Source of the DNA: Bacteroidales bacterium UBA5536
Lineage (GTDB): Bacteria; Bacteroidota; Bacteroidia; Bacteroidales; F082
Reading direction: 5' to 3'
DNA length: 64,000 bases
NCBI GenBank assembly: GCA_002426795.1
Contig: DINQ01000020.1
Span: forward strand, 6,918 to 70,917
Of this stretch, positions 54,583 through 61,050 are shown piece after piece; the first letter of the stretch is position 1; the number at the start of each line of letters is the position of its first letter. The position numbers were made by a program, and so were the translations under genes. The notes under the pieces were generated by a model. The model ran no database searches. It saw nothing but the letters and a program-made list of their open reading frames with translations, and was not told the origin of the DNA.

Positions 54583-55023
54583 TTAGAAAGGAGGGGAGAG
54601 CCCCAGGGCCGGTTTGCCCAGTTTGCGGATGTTTTCCCTGCGCTGATCGTAAGGATACAGATAGCTGTTCTCAGGGAGGTTTGTCGTTGTTTTCGACGAA
54701 TACCGCACAAGTTCATACTTGCGGTTGCCCTGGTAGATAAGGTGCTCAATGCCCAAATCGTACATGGGGTGATAAGCCTGCCACGGCGCTTTACAGTAGG
54801 TAAACTCTTCTTCCATCAGCTGGCTCAGCAAGGCGTCTAGCATATCTGGATCGATCGGCCGCATTCTTGTGCTTAGCTGTGTAGCGTAGGCTTCTTCGTC
54901 TAATAAATCGATATCAATAAAATAGTCGGATTGTCTTCTGTGGATTTTCCAGAGCTGTTTGATGATCACCACGGCCTCTATCAGGAAGCTGAGGAGACTT
55001 ATTTTGTTGTTTTTTGCTTGCAT
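54583..55023 (-). CDS. Unknown protein, 146 residues, in operon with a PIN-like gene
   Basis: No family recognised. The N-terminus has a moderately hydrophobic helix (ISLLSFLIEAVVIIKQLWKI) that could be a weak membrane anchor. The rest is rich in Tyr and charged residues (DEEAYATQLSTRMRPIDPDMLDALLSQLMEEEF, YQGNRKYELVRYSS). It begins 3 nt after the PIN-like gene, so the two are cotranscribed and may act together. Confidence 0.6.
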   Translation of the reverse strand: MQAKNNKISLLSFLIEAVVIIKQLWKIHRRQSDYFIDIDLLDEEAYATQLSTRMRPIDPDMLDALLSQLMEEEFTYCKAPWQAYHPMYDLGIEHLIYQGNRKYELVRYSSKTTTNLPENSYLYPYDQRRENIRKLGKPALGLSPPF

Positions 55024-55026
55024 CCT

Positions 55027-55488
55027 TTAGCTCCTCCTGTATCGTTGGTTAACAGTTTGGTCAAAAGGATGCGGAGCCTGTCCGAAATGGTGCTGATGAA
55101 ACCGGATGGCCAGTATCAACGCTACCGGATAACGGTGACAGATCAGGCTCAAACCCATCGGTTTGAACTTCCGCCACATATTGTTGCTGGCAACAATCGT
55201 GGCCTTGTTGCGTAGGGCATACGCCAACAGGTATTGCTCTGTGACCGTTAGCGAGGCGTGACGGCAAGCAGTTGGGATGTCAAACAGCTCTTCAGTTGTT
55301 GTCTTTAAGAGCAGCAACTGACCTTTTGCAACGGCCTGGTTTACCCAGTGCTGCGTGGCTAAATCCCAGTCTTTGGCATGCAGTGTGCTTGCTATGGCCG
55401 GCAAACCTTCAAAATGGGTTCTAGACAGGTGAAAGCGAATCGTGGGATCGGTCAAAATATCCGATTCCGCCAAAATCAATTGGTTCAT
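55027..55488 (-). CDS. PIN-like domain protein, possible toxin of a TA-like pair
   Basis: The 153-residue product shows the last half of a PIN nuclease pattern: LTVTEQYLLAYALRNKATIVASNNMWRKFKPMGLSLI, where a PIN would have D...LA...A.IVT.D. Two acidic positions are Glu and Asn here, so catalysis may be reduced or lost. The N-terminal acidic residue could be Glu or Asp in AESDILTD. It follows an XRE/ImmA-IrrE regulator gene on the same strand. Such metallopeptidase regulators are known partners of PIN toxins. The assignment rests on pattern only. Confidence 0.5.
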   Translation of the reverse strand: MNQLILAESDILTDPTIRFHLSRTHFEGLPAIASTLHAKDWDLATQHWVNQAVAKGQLLLLKTTTEELFDIPTACRHASLTVTEQYLLAYALRNKATIVASNNMWRKFKPMGLSLICHRYPVALILAIRFHQHHFGQAPHPFDQTVNQRYRRS

Positions 55489-55573
55489 TGGTACTAATTT
55501 TTAAGTTGGACTTAATAGTCGCTGGGTTTCCGGTTTTTACGGTTGTAACAGCGCTTTTAATTTTTCTCTTCAT
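55421..55573 (-). CDS. Candidate 50-residue basic protein overlapping the PIN-like gene
   Basis: An ATG at 55573 opens a frame with a very basic start (MKRKIKSAVTTVKTGN). It runs for 50 codons to TAG at 55421 and overlaps the first 68 nt of the PIN-like gene in another frame. Its position between the XRE regulator and the PIN-like gene is where a small antitoxin or leader could lie. No family is recognised and it may be chance. Confidence 0.3.
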   Translation of the reverse strand: MKRKIKSAVTTVKTGNPATIKSNLKISTNEPIDFGGIGYFDRSHDSLSPV

Positions 55574-55668
55574 GATGATTAGTTAATTGGTTAATGAATA
55601 ATTGATCTGTCGTAATATTGCTGTGGTTATTGTATTCTTTTTAACTTAACGCAAGTGTCTTTTTTTTT

Positions 55669-56724
55669 CTAAAATCGATTCTCCACGAGTTTTTTTAAAT
55701 CCTTGACCTGCATATTGAGCAGTTCAGCTGCCTTGCTCAGGGTGATCTTCTCCCCGTCGAGGGCTTTCATCACCATCAGCTCAAAGCGTCTGGTTTCTTC
55801 CTTGCCGGTATAGGCGCCCAAGCCTTTTTCCTTCTTATTGGTTTCTATCCATTTCTTGAACTCCAAATGCCTGCGGTAGCTCACCAGCCCACATTCCACG
55901 GTGCGGTACATCAAGGCCTGCAGGCTGATGCCATACAGCTCCTTGATCTCGATCAGCTCATTCAGGTAGATGGATTCGCGCTGTTGCCCCAGCAGTTGCC
56001 TTAAAAGGGCGCAAGGCATCAGGGCAGCACCGGCAAAACGATGGCAGGCTTTCTCCTGCTCGTCCAGGCTCAGCGCTTCGTCAAATGCAAACAGCAGATG
56101 TGCCAGCTCGTGCAGCGTTGTGAACCGCCTGCGCTCGATGGTCATATTGCTGTTGACGACAATAATGGGGATGTTGCCGTTGATCATGATGGCCAGCCCG
56201 TCGAAGGCATCATCCACATCATCCAGTTCGGCCACCTTGATCTGGTGCTGTTCGAGTAGTCCGTAAATATTGTGCAGGCCTTGATCGCCCAGCTGCCAGG
56301 CCTCGCGCCAGCGTGTTGCGGCTTCTTCGGCCTGCTCCACGCTGCTGAGGGTGTAGCCCGGCATCGGATGTGTAAATTCTTTGTGGAGCAAAAGCAGTTT
56401 TTCTGCTTCCAGATAGCGTTCCATTAGTTCCACTGCCCGCTCGCTGATACCGTCGAGGACCTTTTTGGACAGCGCTCCCTTGGTGCGAAACCGCACATCT
56501 TTCACTTCGAGGTTCAGGGGCTTCAGAAAGTAACCCAGGGGCTGCCCAAGTACTTCGGCTATCTCACTGAGTACCTCAATGCGCGGCACCATCTCGCCTT
56601 TTTCGTAACGGGAAATGGCGTTCTTCGAAATGCTGATGCCCATCTGCCCGATCAGCTCGTCCATGGTGAGGCCCCGGATCAACCGGGTGCTCCGGATGCG
56701 TTTGCCTAATGTTTCTTTGTCCAT
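55669..56724 (-). CDS. XRE-family regulator with ImmA/IrrE metallopeptidase domain
   Basis: The 351-residue product has an N-terminal XRE helix-turn-helix (residues 1-65, MDELIGQMGISISKNAISRYEKG). A linker follows, then an ImmA/IrrE-type zinc peptidase domain with HExxH as HELAH, preceded by RRRFTTLHELAHLLF (about residue 215). A C-terminal extra helix-turn-helix-like tail (about 305-351, KITLSKAAELLNMQVKDLKKLVENRF) is present. This class (COG2856 type) controls toxins and mobile elements, and the peptidase cleaves a repressor in response to a trigger. Here one chain holds both repressor and protease. It lies upstream of a PIN-like gene and small ORFs with a 180-nt gap. Confidence 0.85.
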   Translation of the reverse strand: MDKETLGKRIRSTRLIRGLTMDELIGQMGISISKNAISRYEKGEMVPRIEVLSEIAEVLGQPLGYFLKPLNLEVKDVRFRTKGALSKKVLDGISERAVELMERYLEAEKLLLLHKEFTHPMPGYTLSSVEQAEEAATRWREAWQLGDQGLHNIYGLLEQHQIKVAELDDVDDAFDGLAIMINGNIPIIVVNSNMTIERRRFTTLHELAHLLFAFDEALSLDEQEKACHRFAGAALMPCALLRQLLGQQRESIYLNELIEIKELYGISLQALMYRTVECGLVSYRRHLEFKKWIETNKKEKGLGAYTGKEETRRFELMVMKALDGEKITLSKAAELLNMQVKDLKKLVENRF

Positions 56725-57176
56725 AACTGAGCTTTTTTTTGTTTACTACAATGCAAATATACTACAATATGTCAACCATACGGCATCAAGAGTCAGAAAA
56801 AGTTTTCAACAATATTGTTGATAAGTGATCCCGGGCAATGTTTTTAGGGGTATTGATGGGTTGCCATCCAGGACGGATGGCGTCAACAAAAATTGGAAAG
56901 ATGCTTGATTGGATCCGTTATATATTTTCCAACAATGCTGCAAAAAAGTTGAAAAATGTAGAATTTTGACTATAGCTTTGATGGATTACCTTTCTGATAC
57001 ATTTGAGAAACGTACCCCCCCCGCTGCACGAGTCCCCTCGTGTGGCTTTTTGCAACAGCAAAAGCGCTACCTGGTCGCTATAACCCCTCCCAATAAGCCC
57101 TGTTCTCCAGCATAATCCCTTGAGCTGCTGTAAACATAATTCTGCGAAAAGTAAACATGTAAAGTTTTCCATTCCA
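56725..57176. other. Intergenic region upstream of the XRE/ImmA-IrrE gene
   Basis: This 450-nt stretch holds no gene I can support. Near 56755-56830 lies AT-rich sequence suited to an autoregulated promoter (repeated ACTACAATA-like words, TACTACAATATGTC and TTTACTACAATGC), which could be operators for the XRE protein. A C-run at 57014-57021 has no clear meaning. Confidence 0.4.
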
Positions 57177-57215
57177 GCTGGCGCTGATTTGTAATCTGTG
57201 TCTTTGACAAACCTC
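57177..57215 (+). repeat. Left half of a REP element
   Basis: GCTGGCGCTGATTTGTAATCTGTG is a decayed version of the left REP hairpin. No right half follows before the complete copy at 57301. Confidence 0.5.
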
Positions 57216-57300
57216 TTGTTTGAAAACCATTTGCATTATCTATTCAAAGTTAATAATGTAACTTCTTTTAACCCTTACCGTCAGCATAATCTTCACCCCC

Positions 57301-57472
57301 GCTGGCGCCGATTTGCAATCGGTGCCCGTACAATTTGTTTTTAATTGAATTTCATGCTTTCGGCTCATGGTTCAAAAATAGTCAACTGTTTTAAACTTAC
57401 ACTTGTGATTTATTCGCAGATTTTAGGTCAGACAAGAGGATGTTCCGGATACGGATTGCAAATCCGCACCAG
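57301..57472 (+). repeat. REP/BIME-like paired-hairpin repeat, copy D
   Basis: This intact 172-bp copy has left hairpin CCGATTTGCAATCGG and right hairpin CGGATTGCAAATCCG. The core belongs to a different subfamily from copies A-C (TTCGGCTCATGGTTCAAAAA, then ATTTTAGGTCAGACAAGAGG). It is in the same orientation as, and only about five bases different from, the copy at 60867, so the 3.4 kb RHS region lies between direct repeats. Confidence 0.85.
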
Positions 57473-57476
57473 GGGG

Positions 57477-57628
57477 AGACTGAACAGGAAGACTTATTTA
57501 AAAACCCAGACATGCTTAAACGGCTCAATGAGATTGAGAAGATGGAAAAAGAAGATAAAAACCATATCCTTTATGCTATTGATGGTCTTATCAAAAGTGT
57601 GAAGCTTAAAAATATTGCTGCACTATAA
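57477..57628 (+). pseudogene. 3' fragment of an XRE-type regulator fused to REP copy D
   Basis: Directly after the repeat the plus strand reads EQEDLFKNPDMLKRLNEIEKMEKEDKNHILYAIDGLIKSV, the typical C-terminus of a small XRE antitoxin or repressor. The helix-turn-helix part is missing and its place is taken by REP. The open frame extends back into the repeat (Met at 57440), as for the toxin tips. It ends before a strong terminator. It is the only coding remnant on the plus strand in this island. Confidence 0.5.
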
Positions 57629-57631
57629 AGT

Positions 57632-57656
57632 AAACGCCCGGAAAATCCGGGCGTTT
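57632..57656. terminator. Bidirectional terminator between XRE fragment and immunity lipoprotein
   Basis: A perfect 10-bp stem AAACGCCCGG/CCGGGCGTTT with a 5-nt loop is flanked by T-runs on both strands. It serves the convergent XRE fragment and the lipoprotein gene. Confidence 0.85.
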
Positions 57657-57661
57657 TAATT

Positions 57662-58093
57662 TTATAATTTAGTTAAGAAGTAGGCTTTCCCTTCCTTGGT
57701 TATTCTAAATTTAGCATCTGATTTACTAACTTTAAATTTCTTCAAATCAGTCTCAAAAATAGTACCTACGGGTGGCTCGCTTGGTTTAGTATACCATTCC
57801 TTCTGATAAACCACTTTGCCATTATTCAAAAATATTACTCTATCGCCGGTGTCTGTAAACTCTTTAAGTCCAAAACCTAAGTCTTTGTTTATGTCTTCTA
57901 AGGAGCATGCTCCTGAATAAAAACACATAGTATCCCATTTAAAACTCAGCAAGTTGGCAAAATCAATAGTGCAATTTGAGCTTCCCTTGCATTTTTCCCA
58001 TTCATTAGAAACAATACTATCAAAATCGTTTCTATTAGTAGAACAACTTGCTATGAAAAGGAATGCGCCTAAGTATATAATCAATTTTTTCAT
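57662..58093 (-). CDS. Lipoprotein, probable immunity protein of the RHS toxin
   Basis: The 143-residue product has an SPII signal with lipobox IASC (Cys17), then a small domain with two further Cys pairs (KCKGSSNC, CFYSGAC). No family is recognised. It begins 1 nt after the stop of the RHS toxin gene, the standard place for an immunity gene in polymorphic toxin systems. Lipidation means it acts in the periplasm or at the outer membrane, which would also be where the toxin acts. The function is inferred from position. Confidence 0.65.
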   Translation of the reverse strand: MKKLIIYLGAFLFIASCSTNRNDFDSIVSNEWEKCKGSSNCTIDFANLLSFKWDTMCFYSGACSLEDINKDLGFGLKEFTDTGDRVIFLNNGKVVYQKEWYTKPSEPPVGTIFETDLKKFKVSKSDAKFRITKEGKAYFLTKL

Positions 58094-58094
58094 G

Positions 58095-59507
58095 TTATTT
58101 CATTGTCCCCCATGTTTGTTGTAATTCTTCTAAACGTTTTTGGGCTTCAGCATCTACCTTTTGTTGTTCTGCCGCTGTTCGTCCATTCTCATTTAACCCT
58201 TTAAAAATCTCCTTCAACTGATTGTACTTTTCTGATGACAATGTAGTTTTTGATACAACCCAATTCCCATCCTTATCTTTTGTCGCAGTATAAAGCCCGT
58301 TATTTTTAAATTCATCAAGAACTAAATTGGCCAATTCATTCATATTTGCTCCTTGATTGGCTGCTCCAATGCTTCTTCCAATTACATTGTTCAATAGGTC
58401 AACAGTTTGGTCTGCTTCATCAACATTGGAAAAACTTCTAATGGATAAATCTGTGAAAGCATTTTCTTCGTGCGCATTTCCTGCTTGAGCTGCAACACTA
58501 CCACCAAATTCAGATGTGATAGTAGCTTGCCACAAACCGTGTCTAAAAGCTCCGTTTTCACTTCCCCTATCTTCTTGACTTCTTTTTGACCCATACAAAA
58601 CTTCGCCTCTGGTTGCAAATCTCGTTGCATTAGTAGAAATATTTGTAGCTCCGGGCGTAACTCCAAAGCCTATTCTGGTAGCTGCAACCGGATTTCTTAA
58701 TCCAAAACCAACATACCTTGAGATGATACTTGCTTGATAATTCCCAGGGCCAGGAGGGTCGCCTGGGGCAAGTCCATCTATGTCGATAAGCCTTATTGGA
58801 TTATTAGCAGCATAACAATATGGTGACATACTTGGCATCTGTTCGGCTAATGGGTCAACAACATGCCATCTCCCCAGCACCGCATCATACATCCTTGCCC
58901 CGTAATCATACCAATCCAAGCTCAGGCCGGCCAGTTCGTCGTCTTGTAGTTCTTTGCCGTTGTAGAGCAGTTTGTTGGGTGGGTTGTTTGCGCCGCCAAA
59001 GTTTTGCTGTTGAAGCGTCATACCAAAGGGGTAATAGCTGGTTTGCTGCATCACTTCGGGCTGGCCGTGGGGGTGGGCGGCAAAAACGATGCGGGTGTTG
59101 CCTAAATGATCCTTTAGGTTGTATTCGTGTTTCCAGAAGGTTTCATCGTTGTATTGCATGGGCACAATTCTTCCAACAGGCGTAAAAATACAGCTTAATT
59201 CGTTATCCTGGTACAAAAACTGCCCGGCATAGTCTGTTGTGCCGCCGGTGGTTGTTTTCCAGGAGGTTATGGTTTTGCGGAGCTTGGTGCCGGTGGCGGT
59301 GTAGGTGTATTCAATAAAATCGCTGTTGTCGAACTCCACCAGGCGGGGCAGGTTGAGGGGGTTGTAGGATACGCTGATCTTTTTGGAAGGGTCGTAGGTC
59401 ATGTTGGCATTGGCATCGTAAAGGTATTGGCCGGTGTTGGGTGCATAGCCTGCTGTGTTGCCGGTAGCATCGGTAACGCCTTTTAGGCGATAAGAATCAC
59501 ATTCAGA
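58095..59507 (-). pseudogene. RHS-repeat protein, 5'-truncated, with DUF6973-like toxin tip
   Basis: Only the 3' part of an RHS gene remains. The open frame begins after the TAA at 59508 with YRLKGVTDATGN and YLYDANANMTYDPSK. Then come the RHS-associated core landmarks DHLGNTRIVF, YYPFGMTLQQ, LLYNGKELQDDELAGL, WYDYGARMYDAVLGRWHVVDPLAE, SPYCYAANNPIRLIDIDGLAPGD. The roughly 220-residue tip carries NGAFRHGLWQATI, NAHEENAF and DLLNNVIGRSIG, the pattern of DUF6973-type toxins. Full-length Bacteroidota RHS proteins exceed 1000 residues and have a signal peptide. Here neither is present, so the gene is a remnant or relies on recombination with a complete copy. The first in-frame ATG is 59402. Confidence 0.8.
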
Positions 59508-59513
59508 TTAGGC
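59485..59513 (-). repeat. 29-bp inverted repeat, left copy (partner at 60811-60839)
   Basis: The 29 bases at 59485-59513 are the exact reverse complement of 60811-60839, and identity ends sharply on both sides. This copy straddles the join between the IS remnant and the truncated RHS gene. The partner lies inside the metallopeptidase-like toxin tip, where it encodes GDKNHIQIR. It is therefore a recombination scar or an inversion point. Confidence 0.85.
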
Positions 59514-59666
59514 CTCGTAGTCCGACGACTTAAAACTCTCTGGGATATGATACTTCTCATCAAGACAGAACAAAAGTTTTCTGCCTTGTTCTTTTACCTC
59601 TGTAAGCTCAAAATAGTCTAACAAATCTTTTGGCAAGAGGTATTGCAATAGCTCTTGTGTTTTCAT
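59508..59666 (-). pseudogene. IS transposase remnant (ISAon1-type N-terminal region)
   Basis: From the ATG at 59666 a 52-codon frame reads MKTQELLQYLLPKDLLDYF, LTEVKEQGRKLLFCLDEKYH, SSDYEA. This matches the N-terminal ORF of two-part Bacteroidota transposases of the ISAon1 group as I remember it. It is cut off at the 29-bp inverted repeat and the DDE part is absent. It separates the RHS remnant from whatever preceded it, so an insertion here probably destroyed the upstream RHS sequence. Confidence 0.6.
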
Positions 59667-59808
59667 ATAACTAAGATATTACTATTTCTTTTATTCCACC
59701 GGCTTTTTACGCTGAGCCGTTTTTTCTTCATCGTGCATAGAATTTTTTGCAACAAAACTAGCACTTCAGGCTTGAGCCTGCAAGATGGGTTGGTCGGATG
59801 GATACAAA

Positions 59809-59830
59809 AAACCCGCCGAACGGCGGGTTT
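59809..59830 (-). terminator. Terminator after the second immunity lipoprotein gene
   Basis: A perfect 9-bp stem AAACCCGCC/GGCGGGTTT with loop GAAC lies 50 nt past the lipoprotein gene stop. It is followed on the minus strand by a T-run. Confidence 0.8.
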
Positions 59831-59880
59831 GGTGTTTCACTAACCTTATTGTCTGTTTTTAATATGCACTAAACTTTTAA

Positions 59881-60372
59881 CTAAAGGTCATCAGGTGGCA
59901 GTTCTGGGTTTACTGTAAAAGCATTCATTTGGTACTCCTCATATACACCATTTACATACCTGATTAAAATAAAGCTTGTTGCAGGTGATACTATTTTGTG
60001 GTCAGGGGATTTACTTAACGCGAGCAAGGTGTCAATATTACCTTCTTTCAATGATTCAACAATAAAATCATCATAAACAAATGGCTTAAACTCTATTGGT
60101 TTAAGTGGATCTGGTTGTGAAAAACAGTAGGTACTGTCCCCTAAGTAAAAACACCCCCAATGCCCAAGGTTCCAGCCCACAGAACTTTCAATTAAATAAA
60201 AAGCTTGGCTTGCCTTTAGGTCAAGGTTGTAATGTTCTATTGCTTTTTTTCTGTTTTCCCATTTGTGCTTATCCCTTGCCAACTCAGTAGGGTAGGAAGT
60301 TTGTAGCACTCCGCAACTTGTTATAACGAAGATAAATACCCCAAAATATATATTTTGCATTATGGCCATCAT
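59881..60372 (-). CDS. Lipoprotein, probable immunity protein of the orphan metallopeptidase-like tip
   Basis: From Met 60372 the product (163 residues) has an SPII signal with lipobox VITSC. The mature domain has no family known to me (WGCFYLGDSTYCFSQPDP, VYDDFIVESLKEGNIDTLLAL). It begins 10 nt after the stop of the tip at 60383. The longer start at 60462 would overlap that gene. It is AT-rich. Its location and small size fit an immunity protein acting in the periplasm, like the lipoprotein at 57662, but the two are not similar in sequence. Confidence 0.6.
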   Translation of the reverse strand: MMAIMQNIYFGVFIFVITSCGVLQTSYPTELARDKHKWENRKKAIEHYNLDLKASQAFYLIESSVGWNLGHWGCFYLGDSTYCFSQPDPLKPIEFKPFVYDDFIVESLKEGNIDTLLALSKSPDHKIVSPATSFILIRYVNGVYEEYQMNAFTVNPELPPDDL

Positions 60373-60382
60373 GTTAAAAATT

Positions 60383-60934
60383 TTATAGTGTACGTAAAAA
60401 CGCCCTTCTAGCAACTCTGTATCTATAATCAAAGGGTCGTCCATATTGATTATAGAAAACACTTTGCCCCCTTTGGATTATTTCTGGCCCTACTCCCTTC
60501 CTTGTATCCCTAGCATAATGTGTACGCAAAGGCAAGCCATGCTCCGCTCTAATTCTATTCTCGTAATGTGTTGCAAATATCTCTGCATTTGGTATAGGAG
60601 TCCCATCACTTGTTTTGAACCATTCATTGCCATCAAATGTACTCTTAATTATGTCTTTACGATGTGCCATCTCATGTCCAATAGCGACAAACAATGGGCT
60701 TTTCTGTAAGCCTTTTTCTGTTGGTATTACGCCTCCCTCTGGGTTTTTGTCAGTAACCACTGACCACCCAGACTGCCGATTCCCACTTCCTTCTTCATCC
60801 TCCCTACGTTGCCTAATCTGAATGTGATTCTTATCGCCTGTAAAGAAACTAACAAGTGATTCCCCCGCTGGCGCCGATTTGAAATCGGTGCCCGTACAAT
60901 TTGTTTTTAATTGAATTTCATGCTTTCGGCTCAT
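60383..60934 (-). pseudogene. Orphan RHS toxin tip with HExxH zinc-metallopeptidase motif, frame begins inside REP
   Basis: The frame starts at Met 60934 inside REP copy E. It reads repeat-derived residues ending GTDFKSAPAG and becomes true protein at about 60866 (ESLVSFFTGDKNHIQIR). The tip contains IGHEMAHRKD, an HExxH zinc motif, in the context LFVAIGHEMAHRKDIIKSTFDG. It ends in a basic aromatic tail (YNQYGRPFDYRYRVARRAFLRTL). This resembles M91/NleD-like effector domains found at the end of RHS and other polymorphic toxins. No RHS core precedes it, so the tip is displaced, as in the island at 5973. A lipoprotein gene follows and is its likely immunity gene. Confidence 0.65.
60811..60839 (+). 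repeat. 29-bp inverted repeat, right copy (partner at 59485-59513)
   Basis: This is the perfect reverse complement of 59485-59513, 1.3 kb away. It is within the open frame of the toxin tip, so this copy is probably the original and the other one derived. Confidence 0.85.
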
Positions 60935-61039
60935 GGTTCAAAAATAGTCAACTGTTTTAAACTTACGCCTGTGTTTTATTCGCAGATTTTAGGTCAGACA
61001 AGAGGATGTTCCGGATACGGATTACAAATCCGCACCAGC
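60867..61039 (+). repeat. REP/BIME-like paired-hairpin repeat, copy E
   Basis: This copy has the same ends and core subfamily as the copy at 57301, with about five substitutions. One of them (GAAATC for GCAATC) weakens the left hairpin. It ends 11 nt before the stop of the T9SS protein gene, so it forms the boundary between island and neighbouring gene, and it supplies the start codon of the orphan tip. Confidence 0.85.
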
Positions 61040-61050
61040 CTGGGGGCGTT

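Noticed and set aside
57345..57602. 85-codon plus-strand frame beginning in REP copy D
   Set aside because: It is repeat-derived for its first half and then runs out of frame with the XRE-like fragment, whose frame is the one at 57477-57628.
59514..60810. Invertible segment that would switch toxin tips
   Set aside because: Inverting between the 29-bp repeats does not create an open fusion of the RHS core with either tip. Stops remain on both sides.
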